A stretch of DNA of 64,000 nucleotides. Source: Bacteroidales bacterium F22 (GTDB taxonomy: Bacteria; Bacteroidota; Bacteroidia; Bacteroidales; Bacteroidaceae). The stretch is from positions 1,922,001-1,986,000 of the forward strand of contig CP095414.1 in NCBI GenBank assembly GCA_029541985.1, in the 5' to 3' direction. Position 1 is the stretch's first letter. Each line of letters opens with the position of its first letter. A program made the translations under genes and the position numbers. The notes under the pieces were generated by a model, which made no database searches, was not told the DNA's origin, and was given only the letters and a program-made list of their open reading frames with translations. Positions 1-8,463 of the stretch are shown in pieces.

Positions 1-1
1 A

Positions 2-826
2 GCGATTTTTATCGTATCCACCAGTGTCACTGATGCACAATCTGTCCATAAAAAAGCCTCATTTTCTACAAAGAATGTAGCATTCAAATCAGGTGAACGG
101 TTGGATTATGATTTATATTTCAATTGGCGTTTCATCTGGACCAAAGCTGGAAAAGCTCATCTATATACTACAGATACTATCTTTGATGGCAAACCAGCCT
201 TGAAAGTTGATTTGTTGTCTACTGGAAGTAAGAGTGCTGACTTTTTTTTCAAGATGCGAGATACTGTCATGACAGTCATGACGCATGATTTGCTTCCACG
301 CTATTACCGTAAGGGTTCTCTCGAAGGAGGACGTTATCAAGTGGATGAGGCTTGGTACAGTTATCCCGATGATAGCTGTAGAGTCTATCAGCGACGTACT
401 CGTCCGGGTACAGACTATCTACGCGAAGATACGACCACGATGAATATTTGTATTCAGGATATGGTCAGCAGTTTGATGCGTAGTCGCTCTATCAATCCTG
501 ACACACTAGTGATGAATCAAAAGATTGTGATTCCTATTGTTTCTGGCAAAAGGGTAGATATGCAGACGTTAATCTATAGAGGACGTCGTTTATTTGAATC
601 TAAGAATGGGAATACTTATAATTGTCTTGTCTTCAGTTTCGTCGAATATACCAAAGAAGGAGATGAAGAAGAAGTCATTACTTTTTATATCACTGATGAC
701 GAAAATCATATTCCAGTTCGCCTCGACCTCTTCCTTAATTTTGGATCTGCAAAAGCTTTCTTGACTCATCTTGAAGGGAATAAATACCCGATGGATTCCG
801 TCGTCAGAGGAAGTAAGAGGAAATAG
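2..826 (+). CDS. DUF3108 domain protein (5'-truncated by window edge)
   Basis: This is a secreted or periplasmic protein of the DUF3108 family, whose function is unknown. The reading frame is open from base 2, so the true start lies outside the window. The first visible residues (AIFIVSTSVTDAQ) look like the end of a signal peptide. They are followed by the family's N-terminal pattern, FKSGERLDYDLYFNWRF, and then a beta-rich body with alternating polar and aromatic residues. A TTG at 101 is in frame but sits inside the conserved LDYDL segment, so it is not the start. 274 codons are visible before TAG. DUF3108 proteins are usually about 250-290 aa, so little is missing. No partner gene is visible upstream. 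The family call is good; no function can be assigned. Confidence 0.7.
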   Translation, partial: AIFIVSTSVTDAQSVHKKASFSTKNVAFKSGERLDYDLYFNWRFIWTKAGKAHLYTTDTIFDGKPALKVDLLSTGSKSADFFFKMRDTVMTVMTHDLLPRYYRKGSLEGGRYQVDEAWYSYPDDSCRVYQRRTRPGTDYLREDTTTMNICIQDMVSSLMRSRSINPDTLVMNQKIVIPIVSGKRVDMQTLIYRGRRLFESKNGNTYNCLVFSFVEYTKEGDEEEVITFYITDDENHIPVRLDLFLNFGSAKAFLTHLEGNKYPMDSVVRGSKRK

Positions 827-898
827 GCCAGGGCAATGCTGAATGGCAAAGTTACGGTCATTCGTTATCTCTTTTTTACTTAATTGTAAGTTCTCCCT

Positions 899-926
899 AT
901 TTCTTTTCACAATAGTGAAAAGAAAT
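899..926. repeat. Perfect 12-bp inverted repeat (hairpin) after the DUF3108 gene
   Basis: ATTTCTTTTCAC, loop AATA, then the exact complement. It lies 72 bp after the DUF3108 stop codon. There is no T-run on either side, so intrinsic termination is uncertain; it could stabilise the 3' end or bind a protein. Confidence 0.5.
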
Positions 927-1063
927 CCCTTCTGTTGTGCTCATATTCTTTCTCATCCGAGGGAAAACCCTATGGAGCAGATTGTGACGCCTCCAAACGG
1001 CTTCTAAATGCATTTTATTTCTTGTCTAATCATTCTAAGAGTCGTTTTCGTAAGATGCGAACT

Positions 1064-1079
1064 TAAGACTTAAGTCTTA
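1064..1079. repeat. 16-bp perfect palindrome
   Basis: TAAGACTTAAGTCTTA is its own reverse complement with no spacer. It stands alone in non-coding DNA between two genes. An operator is possible, but no promoter element is visible next to it. Confidence 0.4.
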
Positions 1080-1216
1080 GGATAGTCAGATTCCGTGTTC
1101 AATTTTTTGACGACCTATCGTTACCTTGGTAACCAAGGGTGGATAGTTTCCCCATAAATGAGCATTACTGTTAATCGTTAACAGGTCTGTTGCTAAAGCG
1201 GTAAACTGTACGGTGT

Positions 1217-1262
1217 ATAAAAAAAGAAATACGTGAATCAACAGTTCATTGATTCACGTATT
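1217..1262 (-). terminator. Rho-independent terminator of cysS
   Basis: Thirteen-base perfect arms (1228-1240 and 1250-1262) enclose a 9-nt loop. Read on the minus strand, the stem is followed by a T-rich run (complement of 1217-1227). It begins about 40 bp past the cysS stop codon. Confidence 0.8.
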
Positions 1263-1301
1263 CGTCTTTTAAAAGAGGTCTTTCTTTACACTTGTATCCT
1301 T

Positions 1302-2792
1302 TTATTTATTCAGCTTCCAAGTGCTACTATCCTTAGCATCTTTGATTTCAAAACCAAGAGCAGTCAATTCGTTTCGAATCTTATCCGAAGTTGCCCAATC
1401 CTTATTCGCTTTGGCTTCTAGACGTTGGGTTAAGAGCATATCGACTACTTGTCCAAAGGCTTTCTCACGGGTGTCATCACCTTGGGCATTGCTTCCCTTC
1501 TCTTGACGCAATCCGAGTAGGCCAAAGATAAACAAGTCATACAAGGCTTTTAGATCAGCGACTTCCTCGGCACTGATGGTCTCTTTGCCAGAGATGATAT
1601 TGTTGATTAGTTTCGCCCCATCAAAGAGATGAGCGATGACAATAGGGGTATTTAAATCGTCCAATAGCGCCTCGTAGCATGATTCACGTAGCTTCTCTAT
1701 GGCTTCTTTTTGACCTGCTTTGGATGGAGTGATGCGGTCTATATTGTTGTATGCTTCGAACAAGCGCTCCATTCCTTTTTGACTGGCTTGTAAAGCTTCG
1801 TTGCTGAAATCTACAGTACTACGGTAGTGGGCTTGTAGGATGAAGAAACGAATAGTCATCGGACTATAAGGCTGGTCTAACTTTTCGTGATCTCCAGTGA
1901 AGAACTGTTGAAGCGTGATGAAGTTACCCAAAGATTTTCCCATTTTGGTCCCATTGATAGTAATCATATTGTTGTGCATCCAATAGTGAACCATTTGATG
2001 CCCTTCTGACGCACATGATTGAGCAATCTCACATTCATGATGTGGGAAGATTAAATCCATACCGCCACCGTGAATATCGAAGGTTTCTCCGAGGTACTTT
2101 TTACCCATGGCAGTGCATTCACAGTGCCATCCTGGGAAGCCATCGCCCCAAGGAGAAGGCCAGCGCATGATATGTTCTGGTTGTGCATGTTTCCAAAGAG
2201 CAAAATCTGCACTATTTCTCTTTTCTTGTTGACCATCCAATTCTCGAGTCGTCGAGAGCATGTCTTCTAGGTTACGACCTGAAAGGATACCATAATTAAA
2301 TGATTTATTGTATTTTTCTACGTCGAAATAAACAGAACCTTCACTCTCATAAGCAAATCCATTTTTTAGAATCTTTTCGACTAACTGAATCTGCTCGATG
2401 ATATGTCCCGATGCTTGAGGTTCTATGCTCGGAGGTAATACATTGAGTGCCTCCATATCATGATGATAACGGATTAGGTTTTTTTGAACGACTTCCATGG
2501 GCTCTAGTTGGTCCAACTTAGCTCGTTTGGCAATCTTATCCTCTCCTTGGTCAGCATCATGTTCTAGGTGACCGACATCAGTGATATTTCGAACATAACG
2601 AACCTTATATCCTAGATGTTTCAGTGTGCGGAATAAGACGTCGAAAGTAATTGCTGGACGAGCATGCCCAAGATGTGCATCACTATATACAGTAGGGCCG
2701 CACACATACATCCCTACGTTAGGCGCGTGCAATGGTTCGAACACTTCTTTCTTGCGGTCCAAAGTGTTATAGATAGTCAATTTATGCGTCAT
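1302..2792 (-). CDS. cysS: Cysteine--tRNA ligase
   Basis: A class I aminoacyl-tRNA synthetase that charges tRNA-Cys in the cytoplasm, using ATP. At 496 aa it is of usual or slightly above-usual length. The HIGH motif reads HLGH at residues 40-43, inside [15 protein letters not shown]. The second signature reads KMGKS at 283-287, a variant of KMSKS with Gly for the first Ser. The four zinc ligands known from the family are present as Cys31, Cys224, His251 and Glu255. The C-terminal helical region is complete. The ATG at 2790-2792 is the natural start and gives the conserved LTIYNTL beginning. It is divergent from mnmA with an 89-bp gap that carries a minus-strand TACCTTTG element. A strong terminator follows. 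Confidence 0.97.
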   Translation of the reverse strand: MTHKLTIYNTLDRKKEVFEPLHAPNVGMYVCGPTVYSDAHLGHARPAITFDVLFRTLKHLGYKVRYVRNITDVGHLEHDADQGEDKIAKRAKLDQLEPMEVVQKNLIRYHHDMEALNVLPPSIEPQASGHIIEQIQLVEKILKNGFAYESEGSVYFDVEKYNKSFNYGILSGRNLEDMLSTTRELDGQQEKRNSADFALWKHAQPEHIMRWPSPWGDGFPGWHCECTAMGKKYLGETFDIHGGGMDLIFPHHECEIAQSCASEGHQMVHYWMHNNMITINGTKMGKSLGNFITLQQFFTGDHEKLDQPYSPMTIRFFILQAHYRSTVDFSNEALQASQKGMERLFEAYNNIDRITPSKAGQKEAIEKLRESCYEALLDDLNTPIVIAHLFDGAKLINNIISGKETISAEEVADLKALYDLFIFGLLGLRQEKGSNAQGDDTREKAFGQVVDMLLTQRLEAKANKDWATSDKIRNELTALGFEIKDAKDSSTWKLNK

Positions 2793-2818
2793 AATAACTG
2801 TTTTTTTATTTCTATCTA

Positions 2819-2826
2819 CAAAGGTA
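2819..2826 (-). promoter_or_regulatory. Putative -7 element of cysS
   Basis: TACCTTTG on the minus strand matches the Bacteroidota TAnnTTTG element, 26 bp upstream of the cysS ATG. No clear TTTG was found at the expected upstream spacing, so the call is tentative. Confidence 0.4.
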
Positions 2827-2869
2827 GCTATTTTTTGTTGTTGCTTTCTGCTTTGATGGCTTTTTTCTT

Positions 2870-2877
2870 TATTTTTG
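2870..2877 (+). promoter_or_regulatory. Putative -7 element abutting the mnmA start codon
   Basis: TATTTTTG fits TAnnTTTG and ends only 4 nt before the mnmA ATG. If used, the mRNA would have almost no leader. The nearest TTTG (2852-2855) is 14 nt upstream, shorter than the usual 19-23, so the upstream half is weak. Confidence 0.4.
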
Positions 2878-2881
2878 TCCT

Positions 2882-3952
2882 ATGAATAGAGCAACAAAAC
2901 AAACAAAACAGACGGTTCTTTTGGGCATGAGTGGAGGGACTGATAGCAGCGTAGCAGCCATTATGCTTCAAGAACAAGGCTATGACGTTATCGGGATTAC
3001 CTTTCGGTTTTATGAACGAGAATCCGATACTTCATATCTTGAAGAGGCACGTAGTCTGGCTCAACAATTAGGCATCAGGCATATCACTTATGATGTACGT
3101 AAACCGTTTCGAGAAAAGATTATTTCGTATTTTATAGATAGCTATATGCAAGGGGAAACTCCAGTCCCTTGTACCCTTTGTAACAATTATTTCAAATGGC
3201 CACTGATGCTTGAAATAGCTGATAAAGAAGGAATCGACTTCATCGCTACTGGGCATTATATTCGTAAGGTATTTCTGCAGGGGCATTATTATATTGCTCC
3301 AGGAGTAGACCCTGACAAGGATCAGTCTTTTTTTATGTGGGGGCTAGACCAAGAGATTTTGAAGCGTATGCTACTTCCTTTGGGTACCTTGACCAAACAG
3401 TATGTGCGTCAATGGGCCAATGAAAGAGGGCATCAGCATCAGACACAGAAGAAGGAAAGCATCGGGGTGTGCTTTTGCCCCAAGGATTATCGCTCATTTC
3501 TTCGTAAAGAAGTGGCTCCCGATGCTTTTGTTCCGGGGCATTTTATCGATGAGACCGGACGCGTATTGGGAACTCACAATGGATATCCCTTTTTTACTAT
3601 TGGGCAGCGACGTGGTCTAGGAGTCAATTTGAATAAACCCACTTTTGTCAAGAAAATTGATACTCAAACGCATGCTATCACATTAGCTCCATTGAGTTCA
3701 CTGGCTTATACTTCCTTTCCCTTGCGTCAGTGGCATGCAATAAATGTTGAAGAGTTGCTGGCCCTCGACGAAGTAGAAGTAAGGATTCGTTATCGTAAAC
3801 AATTCAATACTGGTAGGGTACAACTTGACCAGCAGGGTCGACTAGTCGTACTGCTCAATCAGCAACTTACAGCGGTGGCTTCTGGTCAGGCAGCGGTGTT
3901 TTACTTTGAGGGACGAGTACTTGGAGGAGGGATTATAGACCTTAGAAACTAG
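2882..3952 (+). CDS. mnmA: tRNA 2-thiouridylase MnmA
   Basis: Catalyses sulfur transfer to U34 of tRNA-Lys, -Glu and -Gln wobble positions after ATP-dependent adenylation. The N-terminal PP-loop reads SGGTDS at residues 17-22; most MnmA proteins have SGGVDS, so Thr20 is a small deviation. The two catalytic cysteines are Cys97, in PCTLCN, and Cys197, in IGVCFCP. The central GQRRG segment and the C-terminal beta-barrel are present. Length 356 aa is close to E. coli MnmA (368). The start is the ATG at 2882; a later Met at residue 16 lies inside the nucleotide-binding loop and cannot be the start. Bacteroidota often carry more than one MnmA paralogue, so tRNA specificity of this copy is not settled. 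Confidence 0.9.
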   Translation: MNRATKQTKQTVLLGMSGGTDSSVAAIMLQEQGYDVIGITFRFYERESDTSYLEEARSLAQQLGIRHITYDVRKPFREKIISYFIDSYMQGETPVPCTLCNNYFKWPLMLEIADKEGIDFIATGHYIRKVFLQGHYYIAPGVDPDKDQSFFMWGLDQEILKRMLLPLGTLTKQYVRQWANERGHQHQTQKKESIGVCFCPKDYRSFLRKEVAPDAFVPGHFIDETGRVLGTHNGYPFFTIGQRRGLGVNLNKPTFVKKIDTQTHAITLAPLSSLAYTSFPLRQWHAINVEELLALDEVEVRIRYRKQFNTGRVQLDQQGRLVVLLNQQLTAVASGQAAVFYFEGRVLGGGIIDLRN

Positions 3953-4034
3953 GTCCTAGCGCAAATAAGCATTAAAAACGCATCTACCCTTCATATTATG
4001 TCGCTATTTGTGTGGGAAAACATTTTAAAAACAC

Positions 4035-4042
4035 TATTTTTG
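4035..4042 (+). promoter_or_regulatory. Putative -7 element of the glsA-glsB operon
   Basis: TATTTTTG matches TAnnTTTG, 36 bp upstream of the ATG at 4079. A TTTG lies at 4007-4010, with a 24-nt spacer, slightly long for this promoter class. Confidence 0.45.
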
Positions 4043-4078
4043 CAACATTAATTTTTTAGTTTTACAGAGTTTTGAATT

Positions 4079-4939
4079 ATGCCAGATAAACCATTTACTA
4101 TAGATATAGACCGTATTTTAGCAGAGAAAGCTCCCAACAAACGAATACCAAAATTTATTATTTCTTACCTTAAGAAAATCGCTCATCAAGAGAGATTAAA
4201 TAGATTTTTATCTAATGAAGCGCAAGGCAAGTATGGTGTTCCATTTCTTCAGGTCGCATTGGCTGAGATTGATGCACATTTGGAAGTTGAAGGAATTGAA
4301 AATCTGCCTAAAGAGGGATTGTTTACATTTGTATCTAATCATCCTCTAGGGGGTGCTGATGGGGTATCTCTTGGGTATGTATTGGGACAATTTTATGATG
4401 GTAATATCTGTTATTTGGTCAATGATTTAATCATGAACTTAAAAGGATTGGCTCCTTTATGTATCCCTATCAATAAGACGGGGCGACAAGCGCGTGATTT
4501 CCCACGGATGGTCGAGGCGGGTTTTAAAAGTAACAACCACTTGATTATGTTTCCAGCGGGTATCTGTTCACGTAAAAGGAGAGGTAAAATTGTTGATTTG
4601 GATTGGAAAAAGACATTTATCTCTAAGAGTGTAGAGACTCACCGTGATGTAGTGCCTATTCATTTCGAAGGACGCAATTCTAATTTCTTTTATAATCTTT
4701 CTAATTTCTGTAAATTTGCAGGTATTAAAACCAACCTATCGATGTTATATCTTGTAGATGAGATGTATAAAAATGAGGGGAAAACCTTCAGAATAACCAT
4801 TGGTAAACCGATTCCTTGGGAGACCTTTGACCGTTCCAAGAAACCTAAGGAGTGGGCTAAATATGTTAAAGATATTTCCTATTCACTTCCTGAACAAGCG
4901 AAGAAAGAGCATTGGACAGTGAAAAAGATAGAGAGATAA
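4079..4939 (+). CDS. glsA: Lysophospholipid-type O-acyltransferase, probable glycine-lipid GlsA
   Basis: A membrane-associated acyltransferase of the PlsC/OlsA type. The catalytic box reads NHPLGGADG with His88 and Asp94. That spacing is HX5D rather than the textbook HX4D, as I read it. A second motif, FPAGICSRKRRG, fits the acceptor-binding block of this family. Length 286 aa. It is followed 38 bp later by a GNAT-like N-acyltransferase. In Bacteroides, glsB and glsA make glycine lipids: GlsB N-acylates glycine and GlsA adds the second, O-linked chain. The pairing here, and the resemblance of both products to that pair, is the main reason for the call. An acyltransferase acting on another acyl-amino acid or on a lysophospholipid remains possible. 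Confidence 0.65.
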   Translation: MPDKPFTIDIDRILAEKAPNKRIPKFIISYLKKIAHQERLNRFLSNEAQGKYGVPFLQVALAEIDAHLEVEGIENLPKEGLFTFVSNHPLGGADGVSLGYVLGQFYDGNICYLVNDLIMNLKGLAPLCIPINKTGRQARDFPRMVEAGFKSNNHLIMFPAGICSRKRRGKIVDLDWKKTFISKSVETHRDVVPIHFEGRNSNFFYNLSNFCKFAGIKTNLSMLYLVDEMYKNEGKTFRITIGKPIPWETFDRSKKPKEWAKYVKDISYSLPEQAKKEHWTVKKIER

Positions 4940-4977
4940 AGTATAAATAAGAAACAAACTCAGCTTATCATAAGATT

Positions 4978-6012
4978 ATGAATAAACAAGATTCATCTAA
5001 AATGGAAGATATTATAGAGCCTGTCGATCGTGCGATTCTTAAATCAGAATTGACTGAGGAGAAACGACTACGCTTAACTAATAAGAGTAACAATCAGATT
5101 TATATATTTGATTATCATGATTCACCTAACTTAGTTCGTGAGATTGGTCGATTGCGTGAGCATGCATTTCGTAGTGCAGGAGGCGGGTCAGGCAAGTCTA
5201 TGGATCTTGATGAATTTGATACTTGTGAAAATTGTTATAAACAATTGATTGTATGGGATCCTGAGTGTGAAGAAATACTTGGTGGATACCGTTATATATT
5301 AGGCAATGATGTCAAATTGAATAGCGAAAATCAACCGATATTAGCGACATCTCATATGTTCTCTTTCAGTAAAGAATTTGTGGAGGATTACTTGCCACAA
5401 ACAATCGAGTTGGGACGTTCATTTGTCACAGTAGAATATCAATCCACCCGCAAAGGAACCAAAGGGCTATTTGCATTGGATAACTTATGGGATGGTTTAG
5501 GTGCACTCACTGTTATCACCAAAGATATTAAATATCTATTTGGAAAGGTGACCATGTATCCTAGTTACTATCGTAAAGGAAGGGATTTGATTCTTTATTT
5601 CTTGCAGAAACATTTTGCTGACCAAGATAATTTAGTCGTACCGTTGAAGCCACTTCACTTAGATACTCCAGTGGATAAGTTAGCTTCGGTATTTACTTAT
5701 GATACTTTCAAAGATGACTATAAGATTCTAAATAAATTGATTCGTCAAGAAGGGTATAACATTCCTCCATTGGTCAATGCGTATATGGGATTAAGCCCTA
5801 CGATGCGCATGTTCGGAACGGCTATCAATGATGGTTTCGGTGATGTAGAAGAGACTGGTATCTTGATTGCAGTAGACGAGATTTTAGAGAGTAAACGTCG
5901 TCGTCATATAGAGTCTTTTATCGAAAATGATTTGAAAGATTGTGATATCATCAAGCCCTTGAGAAGAGCTGTCATCTCGAAGTTAGATGACGAAAACTGT
6001 TCGACCAAATAA
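4978..6012 (+). CDS. glsB: GNAT-like N-acyltransferase, probable glycine N-acyltransferase GlsB
   Basis: A 344-aa protein of the acyl-ACP-dependent GNAT group, related to the OlsB and hemolysin-type N-acyltransferases. Visible landmarks are FDYHDSPNLVREIGRLREHAFR near residue 45 onwards, LGGYRYILG near 100, and IELGRSFVTVEYQ near 140, where a beta-strand and the acyl-donor region are expected. In Bacteroides the equivalent enzyme makes N-acylglycine (commendamide), which GlsA then converts to a di-acyl glycine lipid. It lies 38 bp behind the GlsA-like gene, so the two are co-transcribed. A long inverted repeat follows the stop codon. The substrate is inferred from family and context; ornithine or another amino acid cannot be ruled out from the sequence. 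Confidence 0.65.
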   Translation: MNKQDSSKMEDIIEPVDRAILKSELTEEKRLRLTNKSNNQIYIFDYHDSPNLVREIGRLREHAFRSAGGGSGKSMDLDEFDTCENCYKQLIVWDPECEEILGGYRYILGNDVKLNSENQPILATSHMFSFSKEFVEDYLPQTIELGRSFVTVEYQSTRKGTKGLFALDNLWDGLGALTVITKDIKYLFGKVTMYPSYYRKGRDLILYFLQKHFADQDNLVVPLKPLHLDTPVDKLASVFTYDTFKDDYKILNKLIRQEGYNIPPLVNAYMGLSPTMRMFGTAINDGFGDVEETGILIAVDEILESKRRRHIESFIENDLKDCDIIKPLRRAVISKLDDENCSTK

Positions 6013-6033
6013 CGACTCCAAGGATAAAAAAAT

Positions 6034-6077
6034 AGAAGGTGCCTACTTCATTCGACAGAATGAAGTAGGCACCTTCT
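6034..6077. repeat. 20-bp perfect inverted repeat after glsB
   Basis: Two perfectly complementary 20-base arms (6034-6053 and 6058-6077) enclose the loop GACA. It starts 21 bp after the glsB stop, so it should form a very stable 3' hairpin. The T-rich side lies on the minus strand (complement of 6026-6033), although no minus-strand gene reads into it. On + it would work without a classic T-run. Confidence 0.7.
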
Positions 6078-6207
6078 GATAGGTAGTCGTTGAATTATCT
6101 TGTATCTTAAAAAATGAGTCATCTTTTTGGGGTACTTCCTTTGCTTTTTGTATTTAATTACATATATTAGTCTTTCTATTGTATTCTAATTAAAAAACTA
6201 TTTTACA

Positions 6208-7047
6208 ATGAGAATTTCAACGATTCGTTTACTTTTATTTTCTCCTACAGGTACATCTGCTCAAGTCGGAGAAGGAGTCTTACAAGAGATAGCATCTCGT
6301 TTACAAAAAGCAGGAAATCAATTTACGGAGGAGATTATCTCCTTGACAAGACAACCGGTTGAAGATATAGAACCGCTTGGTTCAAGTGCAGACACTCTCT
6401 ACATATGTGCTGTCCCTGTCTATTCAGGACGGGTTCCTCGTGAGGCAATGGCTCGTATTAAAGCCTTGCACTTGGCTACGAATCCCCAGAAAGAATATAC
6501 TCCAGTCGTTCCTATTGTGGTATACGGTAATAGGGATTATGAAGATGCCTTGATGGAATTGGCTGATTATTTTGATTCTATCAATTTCTTGCCTATCGCT
6601 GCTGGTGCTTTTATAGGTGAACATAGTTATAGCAATGCTAAAGTGCCGTTAGCTGCTGGGCGTCCTGATGCACAAGATTTGCTTAAGGTGAGTGCTTTTG
6701 GACAACAAGTGGCTCAACTAATTATCGATGCTTCGGCCCAGAAATCTCTTGAGTCAGTGAAGACAATCCTCAAAGGAAATCATCCCTATAGAGAAGGGGC
6801 TAAAGTGGCTACAATGGCTCCGACTGCGGATCCTACTATGTGTACTAATTGTGGGCAATGTGTCGATGTGTGCCCCACAGGAGCTATCATCAGACCGTTC
6901 AAAGTAAATGTGGCTGCTTGCATTCAGTGCTGTGCTTGTGTGAAAATATGTCCTGAGGGGGCACGGAGTTTCGAAACCCCAGTTCGTGATTGGCTCAAGG
7001 AGCATTGTCAAGCCCGAAGAGAACCTGAAATTTTTCTCGCAGAATAA
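6208..7047 (+). CDS. Flavodoxin-like/ferredoxin fusion (EFR1-type ferredoxin)
   Basis: A 279-aa cytoplasmic redox protein. The N-terminus reads LLFSPTGTSAQV near residues 8-20, a flavodoxin-like phosphate loop. The C-terminus carries two 4Fe-4S motifs of bacterial ferredoxin type: Cys212, Cys215, Cys218 and Cys222, then Cys238, Cys241, Cys244 and Cys248. Each is followed by Pro, as expected. This architecture matches the EFR1 (flavodoxin plus 4Fe-4S) family, a predicted electron carrier. Its physiological partner is unknown and no neighbour reveals it. It is a single gene, convergent with the next one at a gap of only 33 bp. Confidence 0.8.
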   Translation: MRISTIRLLLFSPTGTSAQVGEGVLQEIASRLQKAGNQFTEEIISLTRQPVEDIEPLGSSADTLYICAVPVYSGRVPREAMARIKALHLATNPQKEYTPVVPIVVYGNRDYEDALMELADYFDSINFLPIAAGAFIGEHSYSNAKVPLAAGRPDAQDLLKVSAFGQQVAQLIIDASAQKSLESVKTILKGNHPYREGAKVATMAPTADPTMCTNCGQCVDVCPTGAIIRPFKVNVAACIQCCACVKICPEGARSFETPVRDWLKEHCQARREPEIFLAE

Positions 7048-7080
7048 GACTGAAAAGAACTGTCTATCTTGTCATAGATA

Positions 7081-7998
7081 TTACCGCTTTTTATGAGAAA
7101 ACAAATCTACCAAGGCTTCATGTATTGTGGGAAATTTAAAATCGAAACCTGATTGAAGAAGCTTACGTGAGGAAATTCTACTGCCATTCAAGAGCATATT
7201 AGCAATTTTCCCTAGAAATATTCGTAGAAGCAAAGCAGGGATACCGAAAAAGAAGAACGGCTTAGTCGTATACAAAGCTAGTTTTTTCACTAATTCCATA
7301 TTGGTTATTTGTTCAGGTGCCACCGCATTATAACTGCCTTGCATCCTCATATCCTCAATAGCTTTGATATAAATGTCACACAAGTCATCAATGTGTATCC
7401 AAGGCATATACTGTTTACCCGTTCCTAGGAAAACGCCAACACGAAATTTGAAAGATTGTAATAATTGGGCCAAAGCCCCTCCTTGGGGGGCTAGCACAAT
7501 ACCAGTTCTAAGCTTCACTGTACGAATTCCTATTTGCTGAAATTTGTTAGCCACTTCCTCCCATCTTCTACAAGTATTTCCCAAGAAATCATTATATGGT
7601 GCATCCTCTTCTACAAATACAGTGTCAGAAGTTATACAACCATAATAACCTATTGCTGAAGCAGAAATGAATCCCTGAAGCTTCTTCTGTCGTTTCTTTA
7701 CAATATCTAAAAGAAATTCAGCAGACTTTACTCTACTATTTACAATCTCACGCATCTGATATTTTGTCCATCTTTTGCTACTTATCCCAGCACCAGCAAG
7801 ATGAATAATAAAGTCGATTGATTCAATAGACTTTTCATCTATAATCGACTTTGTGTAGTCCCATGCATAAACCGGTAAAGTTCCCTCCTTGTTCGATTTT
7901 CTGCTCAATAAAGTAACGTCATAACCTTTTGCTACCAACCGGCTACTTAAGTGAGATCCCACAAGTCCTGTCCCACCAGATATCAATATTTTTGTCAT
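7081..7998 (-). CDS. TIGR01777-family NAD(P)-dependent oxidoreductase-like protein
   Basis: An extended short-chain dehydrogenase-like protein of 305 aa, homologous to YfcH/SulA-type epimerases. The Rossmann motif GGTGLVG is at residues 8-14 in the first beta-alpha turn. A YYG segment follows the SASAIG strand, at the place of the SDR catalytic Tyr. LRTGIVLAP and PWIHIDDL are also characteristic of this family. The C-terminal DUF1731-like tail (SSRKLLQSGFDFKFPT) is complete. The real substrate is unknown for the whole family. No operon partner is seen, and no clear promoter was found in the 265-bp gap upstream. Confidence 0.85.
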   Translation of the reverse strand: MTKILISGGTGLVGSHLSSRLVAKGYDVTLLSRKSNKEGTLPVYAWDYTKSIIDEKSIESIDFIIHLAGAGISSKRWTKYQMREIVNSRVKSAEFLLDIVKKRQKKLQGFISASAIGYYGCITSDTVFVEEDAPYNDFLGNTCRRWEEVANKFQQIGIRTVKLRTGIVLAPQGGALAQLLQSFKFRVGVFLGTGKQYMPWIHIDDLCDIYIKAIEDMRMQGSYNAVAPEQITNMELVKKLALYTTKPFFFFGIPALLLRIFLGKIANMLLNGSRISSRKLLQSGFDFKFPTIHEALVDLFSHKKR

Positions 7999-8211
7999 CT
8001 CTTTAAATACTTAAAAACACAAATTATATTTCCTGCACTTAATATAGTCAAAAAGGATGTAAAATAATACGTCTACTCTTTTTAATTACGATTAGAGATA
8101 TAATCTATCATCATAAATCTCCGTTATACTGTCGCATAGCTGATGGTAATCCTATTTAGCCAATAACAATTCTAGAGTAAAATCTTTAGTTCTGGAAGAA
8201 CAAGGGTGTAT

Positions 8212-8250
8212 AAAAAAGAAAAACGCCCAAAGGTGGAAGCCCTCCGAACG
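8212..8250 (-). terminator. Terminator of tRNA-Met
   Basis: Read on minus, CGTTCGGAGG and CCTTTGGGCG form a 10-bp stem with several G-U pairs and a 7-nt loop, followed by a T-rich run (complement of 8212-8223). It starts 13 bp after the tRNA 3' end. Confidence 0.8.
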
Positions 8251-8263
8251 TTTAATTTTATTG

Positions 8264-8337
8264 TAGCGGGACCCAGGATTGAACTGGGGACCTCATGATT
8301 ATGAATCATGCGCTCTAACCTACTGAGCTATCCCGCC
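8264..8337 (-). tRNA. tRNA-Met (anticodon CAT), elongator type
   Basis: Read on minus, a 74-nt cloverleaf is complete. The acceptor stem GGCGGGA pairs with TCCCGCT (one G-U pair), with discriminator A. The D arm contains AGCTCAGT, the anticodon loop reads TTCATAA and the T arm contains GGTTCAA-like CAGTTCAATCC. CCA is not encoded. The paired first base argues against the initiator. The overall sequence resembles elongator tRNA-Met more than lysidine-modified tRNA-Ile(CAT), which I cannot fully exclude. Confidence 0.9.
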
Positions 8338-8355
8338 ATTATTTAATTGCGGTTG

Positions 8356-8386
8356 CAAAGATATATGTTTTTTTTACATTGACAAA
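8356..8386 (-). promoter_or_regulatory. Promoter of tRNA-Met
   Basis: On minus, TTTG (complement of 8383-8386), a 19-nt spacer, then TATCTTTG (complement of 8356-8363). This is a full match to the Bacteroidota housekeeping promoter, about 19 bp ahead of the tRNA. Confidence 0.75.
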
Positions 8387-8463
8387 AAAAAAGTCATTTT
8401 TTTTATTTGCTCGTTGTTTATGATAAAAGATTATGTATATTGCAATTATTAAATCCTTCAATC

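Larger units (their letters stand above)
827..1301. other. 475-bp spacer without a convincing gene, rich in dyads
   Basis: No ORF here has coding character. The ORFs that enter the spacer are antisense shadows of the flanking genes. The stretch instead holds a series of inverted repeats: 899-926 (12-bp perfect arms, 4-nt loop, no T-run after it), 1064-1079 (16-bp perfect palindrome), 1115-1146 (hairpin with CTATC/GATAG outer arms and an ACCTTGG/CCAAGG inner stem), 1168-1184 (CTGTTAA-TCG-TTAACAG) and the cysS terminator at 1217-1262. It could be an untranslated RNA, a decayed element or a cluster of terminators and operators. Confidence 0.5.

Noticed and set aside
590-910. Minus-strand ORF of 106 aa
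   Set aside because: It overlaps the DUF3108 coding region and has no family pattern or membrane and signal features; treated as a shadow.
8407-8463. Upstream TTG start for the START-like protein
   Set aside because: The added residues lack family character and cover promoter-like AT-rich DNA; the ATG at 8464 is better.
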